A stretch of 64,000 nt of DNA from Brevundimonas nasdae (GCF_016654005.1 NZ_JAEPWN010000009.1:1-64000), one strand, 5' to 3'; shown: positions 31,758 through 40,036, counted from the stretch's first letter. Numbers and translations are program-made. Notes: generated by a model not told the origin, from the letters alone.

Positions 31758-31904
31758 GGTGAAGTGACTTCTTGTTTGGGAGTTTGAGGGTCGCGGGCTT
31801 ATAGCGACGACCTCCCTAGTTTCCAACTGTCCCTTTTTCGTGTCCGTGACGCTCCTCGCCCTGCGACTGGCGGCATCCGGACGATTTTAGATTTCGACTG
31901 TTCC

Positions 31905-33794
31905 ATGCTCCAGATCACAGACCTGACCTTCAACGCCTGGGGCCGCAAATTCCTTGTCGACGCCTCCGTCAGCCTGCCGCCTGGCGCCAAAGTCGGCCTG
32001 GTGGGCCGCAACGGCATCGGCAAGTCCACCCTGTTCAAGCTGATCCTGGGCGAACTGAACGCCAATGGCGACGAAATCAGCCTGCCCAAGACCGCCCGCA
32101 TCGGATCGGTCGATCAGGAACACCCGGCCACGCCCGTCAGCGTCATCGACACCATTCTGGAAGCAGACGTTGAACGCCACACCCTGCTGGCCCACCTTGA
32201 GACGGCCGAGCCGGAAGAAATGGGCGAGATCTGGTCGCGTCTGATCGAGATCGACGCCGACGCCGCCCCGGCGCGCGCCGCCGAAATCCTGGTCGGCCTG
32301 GGCTTCGATCAGGAGAATCAGGCCCGCCCGATGTCCGAGTTCTCGGGCGGCTGGCGGATGCGCGTGGCCCTGGCCGCCGCCCTGTTCGCAGAGCCGGACA
32401 TGCTGCTGCTGGACGAACCGACCAACTACCTCGACCTGGAAGGTGCCCTGTGGCTGGAGGCGCGGCTGAAGAAATACCCGCACACGGCCCTGATCATCTC
32501 CCACGACCGGGAAATGCTGAACGAGGTCTGCACCCACATCCTGCACCTCGCGAACCACACCCTGACCCTCTACACCGGCAACTACGACGCCTTTGAAAAG
32601 GCCCGCGCCGAGAAGGCCCGTCTGCAGTTGTCGGCCAAGGCCAAGCAGGACGCCGAACGCGCCCACCTTCAGGCCTTCGTGGACCGGTTCAAGGCCAAGG
32701 CGTCCAAGGCCGCCCAGGCCCAGTCGCGCATGAAGCGGCTGGAGAAGATGCAGCCGGTCGCCACCACCATCGAAGAGCGCGTCGCCCCCTTCACCCTGCC
32801 CTCGCCGCCGCGCCCGCTGGCCCCGCCGCTGATCCGTCTGGAGCGGGCCAATGTCGGCTATGAGCCGGGCAAGCCGATTCTGCGGAACCTGAACCTGCGC
32901 ATGGACCTGGACGACCGCATCGGTCTGCTGGGCGTCAACGGCGCGGGCAAGTCCACCTTCGCCAAGATGATCGCCGGCGCTCTGAACGTGTCAGAGGGCG
33001 AACTGCACCGCGACAAGAAGATGCGCGTGGGCTGGTTCCACCAGCACCAGATCGAGGCGATGGACCCCACCGACACGCCGCTGGAGATCATCCGCCGCGC
33101 CATGCCGGATGCGCCGGAAAGCGCCCGCCGGTCCAAACTGGCGCAGTTCGGACTGGGCTATGAGAAGCAGGAAACCACGGTCGACAGTCTGTCGGGCGGC
33201 GAGCGCGCGCGTCTGCTGCTGAACATGGTGGCGATGGATGCGCCCCACGTCCTGATCCTGGACGAACCGACCAACCACCTGGACATCGACAGCCGCCGCG
33301 CCCTGCTGGACGCGCTGAATGACTATTCCGGCGCCGTTATCCTGATCACCCACGACCGTTCGCTGATGGAGATGGTCGCCGACCGGCTGTGGCTGGCCGC
33401 GGACGGCACTGTGAAGCCCTATGACGGCGACATGGACGACTACGCCAAATTCGTCCTCGACCGCGCCAAGGCCGCCGTATCCAAGCCCAGCCAGATCAAG
33501 AAGGAAGAGGCCGCCAAGGCGCCCGTTCAGGACAACAAAAACCGCAAGAACGACAAGAAGTCAGGCCCGTCGCCGTCGACCCTGCGTCACGCGGTCAAGA
33601 AGGCTGAAGAGCGGATGACGCAACTGACGGCGGAAATCGCCCGCATCGACGACGACATCGCCAACGCCTCGGTCTCCAACCCCAAGGCCATCGAAGGCCT
33701 GACGCGCGCCCGCGCCAAGACCCAGACCGATCTGGAAGCGGCCGAGGCTGCGTGGATGGCGGCGGAGGAAGCCCTGGCCGAGGTCGTCGGATGA
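31905..33794 (+). CDS. ABC-F family ATPase
   Basis: A soluble twin-ATPase of 629 residues, the type that acts on ribosomes. First cassette: GLVGRNGIGKST, FSGGWRMRVALAAALF and LLLDEPTNYLDLEG. Second cassette: GLLGVNGAGKST, LSGGERARLLLNMV and LILDEPTNHLDIDS. A charged linker lies between them, and a coiled-coil C-terminal end (about 555-629) is like Uup/YheS proteins. There are no membrane segments, so it is not a transporter. Its stop overlaps the DUF2164 start (ATGA). Confidence 0.92.
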   Translation: MLQITDLTFNAWGRKFLVDASVSLPPGAKVGLVGRNGIGKSTLFKLILGELNANGDEISLPKTARIGSVDQEHPATPVSVIDTILEADVERHTLLAHLETAEPEEMGEIWSRLIEIDADAAPARAAEILVGLGFDQENQARPMSEFSGGWRMRVALAAALFAEPDMLLLDEPTNYLDLEGALWLEARLKKYPHTALIISHDREMLNEVCTHILHLANHTLTLYTGNYDAFEKARAEKARLQLSAKAKQDAERAHLQAFVDRFKAKASKAAQAQSRMKRLEKMQPVATTIEERVAPFTLPSPPRPLAPPLIRLERANVGYEPGKPILRNLNLRMDLDDRIGLLGVNGAGKSTFAKMIAGALNVSEGELHRDKKMRVGWFHQHQIEAMDPTDTPLEIIRRAMPDAPESARRSKLAQFGLGYEKQETTVDSLSGGERARLLLNMVAMDAPHVLILDEPTNHLDIDSRRALLDALNDYSGAVILITHDRSLMEMVADRLWLAADGTVKPYDGDMDDYAKFVLDRAKAAVSKPSQIKKEEAAKAPVQDNKNRKNDKKSGPSPSTLRHAVKKAEERMTQLTAEIARIDDDIANASVSNPKAIEGLTRARAKTQTDLEAAEAAWMAAEEALAEVVG

Positions 33795-34033
33795 AGCCGA
33801 TCGAACTGTCCAAGGACGCGCGCGCAGCCGCCACCGGCAAGCTGCGCGACTATTTCCGCCAGGAGTTGGATCAGGACCTGGGCCAGTTGCCAGCCGAGAT
33901 GCTGCTGGACTTCATCAGCAAGGAAATCGGGGGTGTCTTCTACAATCGCGGCGTCCACGACTCCCAGGAACTGGTGCAGAAGAAGGCCGAAGACATTGTC
34001 GAGGCCCTCTACGGCCTGGAGCGCGGCGCCTGA
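33791..34033 (+). CDS. DUF2164 family protein
   Basis: An 80-residue protein beginning MKPIELSKDARAAATGKLRDYF, with DLGQLPAEMLLDFI and FYNRGVHDSQ typical of DUF2164. Function unknown. ATG at 33791 lies within the ABC-F stop region, so the two genes are coupled. Confidence 0.85.
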   Translation: MKPIELSKDARAAATGKLRDYFRQELDQDLGQLPAEMLLDFISKEIGGVFYNRGVHDSQELVQKKAEDIVEALYGLERGA

Positions 34034-34039
34034 GCCTGA

Positions 34040-34636
34040 TCAGCCCGGAATGGGGCCGATACGCCAGTTGCTGAAGCTTTCGATATCCTCGGGTCGCGAG
34101 GGGCAGCGGTCCTCCAGCGTGAAGGCGATATCGCCCTCGTAGTACCAGTCCGCCGTAATCGCATTCGGGTTCTCGCCGCTGGAATAGCAAACGGCGGCCT
34201 TGCCTGCCGGCGTCATCAGGATGGCCCAGTTGGTCACGCCCGCGCCCGCCGGATCATAGCCCGACGCCATCAACCGTCCCATCGTGCTGCGGATCGGCAC
34301 GACGACATTGCCGTCGAAGACCACGAACTGCTGCACGTCACGCGGCGCGCCCGAGGCCACGATGGCGTCACGCACCGCTCGGTTCTGGAAGAAGGACACG
34401 CCCTGAACCGGATCAAACGGATCCTTGCCGGCATAGGCCATGATCCCCGGCGCAGCGGCGGTCTCGGCGGGTGCGGCGACCTTGTCGGCTTCCATCTTGG
34501 GCGCTGCTGTCCGGTCCTGAACGGCGACCTCGACGGGCTTTTTGTCAGACCGGTCGTCGTCGGCCTTGGCGCAGGCCACGACGCCGATGCTGAGGGCCAG
34601 GGCGGTCAGGGCTATGCCCAGTTTACGGTTCTTCAT
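34040..34636 (-). CDS. putative lipoprotein of unknown function, last gene of a four-gene operon
   Basis: A 198-residue protein from ATG 34636 with a signal sequence and lipobox-like SIGVVAC (Cys about 22). A Lys/Ala-rich linker leads to a globular domain from about residue 75 (YAGKDPFDPVQGVSFFQNRAVRDAIV) ending FSNWRIGPIPG. Two cysteines (VCYSS, DRCPS) may pair. I recognise no family. It follows three genes for exported proteins on the same strand, 65 bases after the last. Confidence 0.65.
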   Translation of the reverse strand: MKNRKLGIALTALALSIGVVACAKADDDRSDKKPVEVAVQDRTAAPKMEADKVAAPAETAAAPGIMAYAGKDPFDPVQGVSFFQNRAVRDAIVASGAPRDVQQFVVFDGNVVVPIRSTMGRLMASGYDPAGAGVTNWAILMTPAGKAAVCYSSGENPNAITADWYYEGDIAFTLEDRCPSRPEDIESFSNWRIGPIPG

Positions 34637-34701
34637 GGGACGCTTTTCCTTGGCCGCATGGGCCGAGATGAACATTGGCAATCAGATTTTTCAGACGGGA
34701 T

Positions 34702-35196
34702 TCACCGCCCCGATGCCAGGGCGGCGCGCGTGTCTGCATCGAGCAGGGCGTCAACCGGCATGGTGGAGAAGATGTCGTTCTGGGACGAGACGGACGGGCG
34801 AGAGGCATAGAAGACGAAGCGGCTGCCTTCTCCGCGCGAACGCGGACTGTAGCTGGGTCCGAACGTGCATTCCGGACCGAGGCCATAGGCGAACTGCAAT
34901 TCGGGCGGCGCGCCCTCGCCTTTCAGCACCCGCACAGGCTTGGCGCGCACATAGGCGCCGCTGGCCATGCCCGGATGGCTCGGATCGTCCGGAGAGAACA
35001 CCATGAAGCTTTCGGTGATCTCGGCCTCATAAACCAGCGCCGCATTGGCCCAGGATGAGGCCTGGATTTCACGCAAGTTCGCCTCTCTCTGTTCAGGCGT
35101 CGGCGGCGGTCCCGCAGACGCGATGCAGGCCGAAGCAACGCCCGGCGCAACAATCGCCAGGGCCACGGCGGTCAGGATGGCGGATGTCTTGATCAT
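34702..35196 (-). CDS. exported protein of unknown function
   Basis: A 164-residue protein with a clear signal peptide, cleaved near GVASA (residue 23), then CIASAGPPPTPEQREANL. The body contains VYEAEITESFMVFSPD and RAKPVRVLKGEGAP, which suggests a small beta-rich domain, with a second cysteine in GPECTFGPSY. No family is recognised. It lies 14 bases after the preceding gene of the operon, so it is probably cotranscribed. Confidence 0.65.
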   Translation of the reverse strand: MIKTSAILTAVALAIVAPGVASACIASAGPPPTPEQREANLREIQASSWANAALVYEAEITESFMVFSPDDPSHPGMASGAYVRAKPVRVLKGEGAPPELQFAYGLGPECTFGPSYSPRSRGEGSRFVFYASRPSVSSQNDIFSTMPVDALLDADTRAALASGR

Positions 35197-35210
35197 CGAG
35201 GTTTTCCTGA

Positions 35211-35906
35211 TCAGATCGGGCGCGGGCCGTCGCAGGCGAATCGCGGCGGGCTGGCCCAGACGACGATGCGCGTGGCCTGCGCCGGGCGGAACAGCCCCTT
35301 GCCCACCCTGTCAAAGCTGTGGTCGCAGTTGAACGAGGCGTTGATCACCCAGTCCCGTCCCTTGGCGTCGATCATGGCCTTCTGCCACTGCTCGGTGGCA
35401 TCAGGCTGGCTGACCATGACCGTTTCGATCGTCATGGCGCGACGTCCGACGTTGAAGGTGTACTGGATCGAAGGCTCCACCGCATTGCCGCACATCATCA
35501 GGCAGTCGGCGGTCAGGACGCCGTCCTGAAAGTTGTCGAAGATCTCGGCGAAATGGATGATGTTGGCCGTGCCGATGGCGTCGCCGCCGACGACGGCGTC
35601 CACATTGAAGGTGCAGCGAGGCGAGGTTTCCATCGCCAAGGCCTCCACCTTGCCGCCCGTCACCAGGGCTTGGACGCTGCATCCTTCGACCTCATAATAG
35701 CGCACTGAGGCGGCGTTCTGGCTCGCCCGTCCCGTCACCCGCTCCAGCACCGACGCATCCGCGCCCAGCATGCCAGAGGTGAAGACACGGTCGATCTTGG
35801 ACGCCGCCCTGGCCTGCGCCGGGGCCGAAGCCTGAGCCGCAGGCGCCAGCATCAGCGCCAATCCTGCGGCCAGGCCGACAGCGGCGGTTTGGTCCATGAA
35901 ACCCAT
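35211..35906 (-). CDS. exported protein of unknown function
   Basis: A 231-residue protein with a signal peptide (about 1-27, ending AQASA). The mature part has six cysteines (EGCSV, PRCTF, DCLMMCGN, NCDHS, FACDG), so disulfides are likely. It has segments such as SIQYTFNVGRRAMTIETVMV and KGRDWVINASFNCDHSFDRV. No family is recognised. It is 16 bases after the first gene of the operon. Confidence 0.65.
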   Translation of the reverse strand: MGFMDQTAAVGLAAGLALMLAPAAQASAPAQARAASKIDRVFTSGMLGADASVLERVTGRASQNAASVRYYEVEGCSVQALVTGGKVEALAMETSPRCTFNVDAVVGGDAIGTANIIHFAEIFDNFQDGVLTADCLMMCGNAVEPSIQYTFNVGRRAMTIETVMVSQPDATEQWQKAMIDAKGRDWVINASFNCDHSFDRVGKGLFRPAQATRIVVWASPPRFACDGPRPI

Positions 35907-35922
35907 GGGTCAGGCCTTTCGA

Positions 35923-36426
35923 TCAGGAATAGAAGGGAATGCGGTCCAGCTTGTACACCCCGCCGTGCAGGGAGAAGACACGCTGATCCCCGGTGTCATC
36001 AAGCTGCAGAATATGTTCGCCCCGCACGATGGGTCCGCCGCCCTCGCCGTCATCCACCCCGCTCTGGAAGGCGCGCAGGCGGCGATCCCGGATGGCCGCG
36101 ATGACAGCAGGCGTGAAGATACGGTCGTAACGCGCCAGGAACTCGGCCTTGTTGCGACTGGTCGCAGAGGCGGCTGAGATTTCGCAAGCCTGGCGCGCCT
36201 CGCAATAGTTGCCGGGCCGATAGTCGGTGAAGGGGAACTGGGTCATGGCCGCCACCGCCTCTCGGTCGTTGGCCAGGACGGCGGCGCGGAAGTCCTCAAA
36301 GAATGTCTGAAACCTGGCGTGCGATCTCTGGGCCGCAACAGGCGCCGGAGCAGCGGGTTCAGCAAGAGCGGGCGCGCTGACGGCCAACACCGCCGCGATC
36401 AGACAAGATCGCATCAACACCGTCAC
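35923..36426 (-). CDS. exported protein of unknown function, first full gene of the operon
   Basis: A protein of up to 167 residues with a signal peptide ending near PALAE. The mature domain (HARFQTFFEDFRAAVLANDREAVAAMTQFPF) resembles small alpha+beta exported domains but I cannot name it. Start codons GTG 36426, GTG 36420 and ATG 36414 are all in frame after the purine-rich GGAGAGGGAG. GTG 36426 overlaps the stop of the repeat-encoded leader ORF as GTGA. Confidence 0.65.
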   Translation of the reverse strand: MTVLMRSCLIAAVLAVSAPALAEPAAPAPVAAQRSHARFQTFFEDFRAAVLANDREAVAAMTQFPFTDYRPGNYCEARQACEISAASATSRNKAEFLARYDRIFTPAVIAAIRDRRLRAFQSGVDDGEGGGPIVRGEHILQLDDTGDQRVFSLHGGVYKLDRIPFYS

Positions 36427-36476
36427 GTCTCCCTCTCCATTTCCATTTCCATTTCCATTTCCATTTCCATTTCCAT
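36423..36476 (-). CDS. leader ORF encoding (Met-Glu)7-Arg-Glu-Thr
   Basis: The hexamer repeat read on the minus strand is ATG GAA repeated, then GAG AGG GAG ACG and TGA at 36423-36425. This gives a 17-residue peptide, MEMEMEMEMEMEMERET. Its TGA overlaps the GTG of the next gene by GTGA, a classical coupling arrangement. Changes in repeat number keep the frame and only lengthen or shorten the peptide. Translation is not proven. Confidence 0.4.
   Translation of the reverse strand: MEMEMEMEMEMEMERET
36436..36476. repeat. TTCCAT hexanucleotide tandem repeat, about 6.8 copies
   Basis: Six perfect TTCCAT units cover 36441-36476, with a partial unit TCCAT at 36436-36440. The tract lies in the leader of the minus-strand exported-protein operon, between the promoter candidate and the first gene. 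It is a simple-sequence repeat open to slippage. Confidence 0.95.
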
Positions 36477-36521
36477 CAGCAAAGGCCGTTTCAGCCTGCC
36501 GTTTCGTTTACGCATCGATTT

Positions 36522-36538
36522 ATTATACATCGCTCAAT
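36522..36538 (-). promoter_or_regulatory. promoter -10 and weak copy of the TetR-type operator
   Basis: The minus strand holds a perfect TATAAT at 36527-36522. Overlapping it, the plus strand reads ATTATACATCGCTCAAT, matching 14 of 17 positions of the local consensus ATTGATCATCGCTCAAT. This would serve the minus-strand operon that begins at 36476/36426. No good -35 is visible, as expected for a regulated promoter. Confidence 0.5.
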
Positions 36539-36576
36539 ATGACGCAAGCCCCACTGACGCGTTTTCAATTTATCAA

Positions 36577-36604
36577 TTGAGCATCGCTCATATTCTGGTA
36601 GACT
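36577..36604 (+). promoter_or_regulatory. promoter with strong TetR-type operator
   Basis: TTGAGC at 36577-36582, a 16-base spacer, then TAGACT at 36599-36604. The operator TGAGCATCGCTCA at 36578-36590 is a perfect inverted repeat (TGAGC-ATC-GCTCA) covering the -35. It faces the plus-strand genes at 36670 and 36943. Confidence 0.6.
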
Positions 36605-36669
36605 GCCCTGGACATCCGCCCCTTGCCAGCCGCCCTTACGCCCGCTCACGTCCCCAAACGGCTATAGCC

Positions 36670-36933
36670 ATGATCAGTTCAGTCCTGCTCGCAGCCATTA
36701 TGTCGACAGCCCTCGCCTCGCCTCCTCCAAGGATGCAGGACACAAGGACGGACGAACCGGGCGGCCGGATGGAACAGGCGGAGGGCAGCGCCAGAGTTCA
36801 GCACCAGCCCGGCGCCTTCCGTGATGATGGCGAGGGTGACAGCCTGACGCCGGTGCGCAAAACCGGCGAACCCACCGCCCATGTTTTCACGCCCGCAGAT
36901 GGCTGCTGGCGCCTGACCCAACATCTTAGCTGA
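36670..36933 (+). CDS. small exported protein of unknown function
   Basis: An 87-residue ORF from ATG 36670 starting MISSVLLAAIMSTALASPPP, a plausible signal peptide, followed by a polar, probably disordered body ending DGCWRLTQHLS. It ends nine bases before the LprI-like gene, and its stop overlaps that gene's ribosome site. No good ribosome site is seen for its own start. The longer in-frame ORF upstream through the hexamer repeat is rejected. Confidence 0.45.
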   Translation: MISSVLLAAIMSTALASPPPRMQDTRTDEPGGRMEQAEGSARVQHQPGAFRDDGEGDSLTPVRKTGEPTAHVFTPADGCWRLTQHLS

Positions 36934-36942
36934 GGTCCCCTA

Positions 36943-37650
36943 ATGTCCCTTATGTCTAGACTGGCGCTGGCCGCCCTCCTGTCCCTTCCCGCCGGCATGG
37001 CCTCAGCGCAGTCCGCACCTCAGGCCGCTGATTGCAGCCGCGCCACCCAGCCTGTGGACCGCGCCATCTGCACGACCCCGGACCTGCGGCGGCTGGATCA
37101 ATCCATCGCCACCGCCTACCGCCGACTTCTCGCCGATCTGGACCGCAATGGCGCCGCCGCCCTGCGTGACGACCAACGCGTCTTCATCAATGCCCGCAAT
37201 CGCGCGGCGGCGGGTCGCACTGGCGCGGAACTGATCACCGAACTGCGTGGATGGCTGGAACAACGCGCAAAAGCACTAAACAGTCTTCTGGCCAATCCTA
37301 ACGACGGTCTTGTCGGCCACTGGGTCAATATCAACGGCGAGATCGACGTGGTGCAATGGGCCTCGGGCGTGCTGACGTTCAACGCCAACGCCGTCGACCC
37401 GCTGGGTGCCCGCTGGGTCTGTGACGCGGACGGCGATGGGGAATGGACCGGAGAAAACGAAGGCACGCTGGAGGTGAAGACGGGCGAGGACACCTCACGC
37501 TGGTCGCTGGTCATCAGCCGCAAGGGCGACACCCTGCAAGTTCAGGAACGCCACGTCAGCGGCGACCGCTCCATCCCCTATTGCGGCTTCAACGGCGGCC
37601 TGTCCGGGACCTATTTCCGCGTGGACCCGCTCACTCTGGAGCGCAACTGA
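36943..37650 (+). CDS. exported protein with LprI-like (DUF1311) domain
   Basis: A 235-residue protein; ATG 36943 has GAGG seven bases upstream. The signal peptide ends near MASAQ. Residues about 28-105 match the LprI/DUF1311 pattern: CSRATQPVDRAICTTPDLRRLDQSIATAYRRLL, broken here by a helical hairpin, then DDQRVFINARNRA. The C-terminal half (DGLVGHWVNINGEIDVVQW to YCGFNGGLSGTYF) is beta-rich and unnamed. LprI-type domains inhibit lysozyme in mycobacteria; that function is not shown for this protein. Confidence 0.72.
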   Translation: MSLMSRLALAALLSLPAGMASAQSAPQAADCSRATQPVDRAICTTPDLRRLDQSIATAYRRLLADLDRNGAAALRDDQRVFINARNRAAAGRTGAELITELRGWLEQRAKALNSLLANPNDGLVGHWVNINGEIDVVQWASGVLTFNANAVDPLGARWVCDADGDGEWTGENEGTLEVKTGEDTSRWSLVISRKGDTLQVQERHVSGDRSIPYCGFNGGLSGTYFRVDPLTLERN

Positions 37651-37692
37651 CGGCCCGACGTGGTTCTCGTCAGACCAACGGCGGGAACCGCG

Positions 37693-38014
37693 TCAATCCA
37701 GATAGTTCGCCATCAACGCGCGAAGCGTCGCGATGCGCGCTTCATAATGGCCGACCACGCAGGTCTCACCCGTCATGCCCAGCGCTGTTCCCTGACCGAA
37801 GACATAGCTGACCACGTCGCAGTCGGCGCGGATGAAGGCGCCCCAGTTCTCTTCCGCCGCCATCAGGCTGGCGCCCGCCTTGCCGTAGTCAGCGCCTTGC
37901 GGCCCCTGTCCGCTCAAGCGTCGCGATCTCAAGCTGTGCGGCCCATGCGGCGTTCAACGGCGCAAGACGCGCCATCATCGCCAAAGCCGCCCAGAGATTT
38001 CTGAAACGCATCAT
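37693..38014 (-). pseudogene. frameshifted LprI-like (DUF1311) gene
   Basis: ATG 38014 opens a frame (MMRFRNLWAALAMMARLAP) that ends early at TGA near 37889. The next frame continues with ADYGKAGASLMAAEENWG and FIRADCDVVSY to a stop at 37693, which has the DUF1311 pattern of W-x-x-F-x-x-x-x-C and a later Cys. Removing one base in the CCCC run at 37903-37906 joins them into a single protein of about 105 residues. ATG 38014 overlaps the stop of the upstream gene (ATGA). A sequencing error in the homopolymer is an alternative to true decay. Confidence 0.55.
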
Positions 38015-38703
38015 TCTCTGTCGACAGAGGCCATGTCGCAGGTCGTTTCTTCCGCCTCGCACACGCCCTGGAACCAGGCCGTCCCAGTCCGAACCCGATC
38101 GGCAGCCAGTTCGCGCGGAACACCGCCCACGCTCTCGCGCACGACGACATAGTCCACCAGAACCCACCCGCCCGGACCACAGGCGCGGATCGCCGCGACA
38201 CGCCCCATGTCCGTCACCCAGTCATCGCCCAGGTCCAGCAAGCGCTCGCTGGATCGATTAGGGCGGGCGAAACCACGGGCGGACTGAATGGCGAACTGCG
38301 CGGCGTCAGCTGGGATCCAACCCTCCCCCGAATAGACAGTTCGAACCGGCAGCGGGCGGTCGTCTGCGTCGGTTTCGCCGTGGTTATAGGCGTCGCTGGC
38401 GTCCGCAATCTTCAACCAACCAGGCCTGGCCTCCCGAACCTGGAACCGGACGCTGTAGGGATAGTCGATCTGGTCCGAGCGGGTCGGGATGGCGCCAAGT
38501 GCGGCAGCCTGCGGCTCCGGCGCGCTTCGAACGACAACCGGTGCGTTGAGCCTGTAGCTTGGCCACGCCGTCAGATCGCAGGCCGTCGCATCGGTTGGAA
38601 TCCATGCCGTTTGGGGCAATGGGCGCGCATTAACGACGCCTGCCTGCGCGGTCAGCGCCAGGGCTGACGCCAGCACACAGGCCTTGGTCATAGTGCGGCT
38701 CAT
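38011..38703 (-). CDS. exported SH3-like protein of unknown function
   Basis: A 230-residue protein from ATG 38703 (MSRTMTKACVLASALAL), with a signal peptide ending near VVNA. The body has bacterial SH3-like features (VVRSAPEPQAAALGAIPTR, RPGWLKIAD, SGEGWIPADAAQFAIQ). SH3b domains often bind cell-wall peptides, but I cannot assign one firmly. The start overlaps the stop of the preceding gene (ATGA), and its own stop overlaps the frameshifted gene that follows. Confidence 0.65.
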   Translation of the reverse strand: MSRTMTKACVLASALALTAQAGVVNARPLPQTAWIPTDATACDLTAWPSYRLNAPVVVRSAPEPQAAALGAIPTRSDQIDYPYSVRFQVREARPGWLKIADASDAYNHGETDADDRPLPVRTVYSGEGWIPADAAQFAIQSARGFARPNRSSERLLDLGDDWVTDMGRVAAIRACGPGGWVLVDYVVVRESVGGVPRELAADRVRTGTAWFQGVCEAEETTCDMASVDRE

Positions 38704-39179
38704 GGCAATGTCCTCGGGCTGGCGCGTATTCCTGGCGCGATTTCCTGCGGCCGATCCGTCCACGTCAGAATCTTGACCAGGTCCCCGCCCGGAGCCGCAA
38801 ATCTCTCACAGGCCGGACTGATATCGCGCGAGAGATCAGCCGCGCGGAAGGCGCCATCTTGCAGCCCCTCAAGATAGGCCTCGGCCCATTCACGATCCTC
38901 TTGCGACAACCGGCTGCGCTCGTAGTCAGCCGTCTCCTCGGCGTTGGCCTGGATCAGTTGCGCATCCTCGTCGGACAGCACCCGACACAAGAGCCCCATG
39001 CCGACCAGGCGCTGAATCCGAACGGCCAGCACGGCATGCCCCCTGAACAGTTGCCGCTGCATCGTCGCCATGTCCGGCGTCGCATCAGCGCGTGCTTCCT
39101 GCGCCGCCGCCACGCGCGGGCCAGCCAGCCCCACTGTGCAGGCCAACACCAGACTGGCGATCAACTGTTTTCGCATCAT
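38700..39179 (-). CDS. exported protein of unknown function, first gene of a three-gene operon
   Basis: A 159-residue protein from ATG 39179, or the next ATG at 39176, which is better spaced from the AGGAGG ribosome site. The signal peptide ends near RVAAAQ. The mature part is mostly helical (ATMQRQLFRGHAVLAVRIQRLVG, LIQANAEETADYERSRLSQEDREWAEAYLEG). No family is recognised. A promoter and TetR-type operator lie about 55-85 bases upstream. Confidence 0.65.
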   Translation of the reverse strand: MMRKQLIASLVLACTVGLAGPRVAAAQEARADATPDMATMQRQLFRGHAVLAVRIQRLVGMGLLCRVLSDEDAQLIQANAEETADYERSRLSQEDREWAEAYLEGLQDGAFRAADLSRDISPACERFAAPGGDLVKILTWTDRPQEIAPGIRASPRTLP

Positions 39180-39235
39180 CCCTCCTGCGGCCCGGAATGC
39201 GGACACGGCGACCCGACGCGGACCGCGGCCAGGGG

Positions 39236-39264
39236 ATCATTCAACAGTTTTGATCATTGTTCAA
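39236..39264 (-). promoter_or_regulatory. promoter with TetR-type operator before the SH3-like operon
   Basis: On the minus strand, TTGAAC at 39264-39259, a 17-base spacer, then AATGAT at 39241-39236. The operator TGATCATTGTTCA occupies 39251-39263 and covers the -35. It lies just beyond the tetR stop codon. Confidence 0.6.
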
Positions 39265-39274
39265 TACATCGAAG

Positions 39275-39889
39275 TCAGCGCGATGGCGCCGCCGCACCCG
39301 CGTGGATCAAAGCCTCCCAGACCCGATCAAGAGCCAACTCCATCGGCTGGGAGATGTTCATCAGGGCGAAACTGCCATTCAGATCGAAGACGCAATGGCC
39401 GTGGACCACCGCGATCAAAGAACGCGCCAGTCGGGGTGCCTCGGACTGCGCCTGGGTCGGCAGCACAGCCGCCACCTCGTCCACGATAATCTGCGTCAGG
39501 GCCCCGCGCTGCAGGTTCTGCTCGTCGGGGATCACAACATCAGGCGGCAAATGATGGTCGTAGATGGCGGTCCAGCTATTCACGTTGTCGCGTGCAAAGC
39601 CGAAATAGGCCTCGACCAGAGTCTGGATCCGGTCGGCCCCGCTGGTTTCGAGACGCTGCCGCACATACTCGGCCCAAAGCTGGAAGGTGCGCGTATTGAT
39701 CGTGATCAGCAGCCGATCCAGGGTTCCGAACACATTGTACAGCGTGCCGACGGAATAGCCGATGCGTTTGGCCACCTCCCGCGCAGAGAAGCGGGCAAAC
39801 CCGACCTCGGCCATATGCTTATGGCCTTCGACCACGAACAGATGTTCGAGCTCCTGACGCGTGTGATCTGATCGCCTTCCCATCGTCAC
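39275..39889 (-). CDS. TetR family transcriptional regulator
   Basis: A 204-residue one-component repressor. The N-terminal helix-turn-helix is FSAREVAKRIGYSVGTLYNVFGTLDRLL, here split as AREVAKRIGYSVGTLYNVF with the recognition helix at about 45-55. The C-terminal ligand domain resembles the WHG/TetR_C type (YFGFARDNVNSWTAIYDHHLPPD). GTG 39889 or ATG 39883 may be the start. It is the only regulator in an area with five copies of one palindromic site and is the best candidate for its binding protein; this is inference. The ligand is unknown. Confidence 0.88.
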   Translation of the reverse strand: MTMGRRSDHTRQELEHLFVVEGHKHMAEVGFARFSAREVAKRIGYSVGTLYNVFGTLDRLLITINTRTFQLWAEYVRQRLETSGADRIQTLVEAYFGFARDNVNSWTAIYDHHLPPDVVIPDEQNLQRGALTQIIVDEVAAVLPTQAQSEAPRLARSLIAVVHGHCVFDLNGSFALMNISQPMELALDRVWEALIHAGAAAPSR

Positions 39890-40036
39890 GACATAGCAGG
39901 CATCGGGTCGTCATAAAACTTAGAAACGGCAGGCCCCGCCAGGGCTTAGGCCCAGTCATCCCGGAGTTTGCGGCGATGTGTCCCAACCGACGCCGTTCAT
40001 TCCTCCGCCCCTTAGAATGACGAACGGCAAAATAAA

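Noticed and set aside
36436..36476. CRISPR-like repeat
   Set aside because: The six-base units are contiguous with no spacers, and no cas genes are present.
36319..36669. Plus-strand ORF with an (Ser-Ile)n tract through the hexamer repeat
   Set aside because: The frame overlaps the opposite-strand gene and crosses two promoter/operator elements; only the part from ATG 36670 looks like a protein with a signal peptide.
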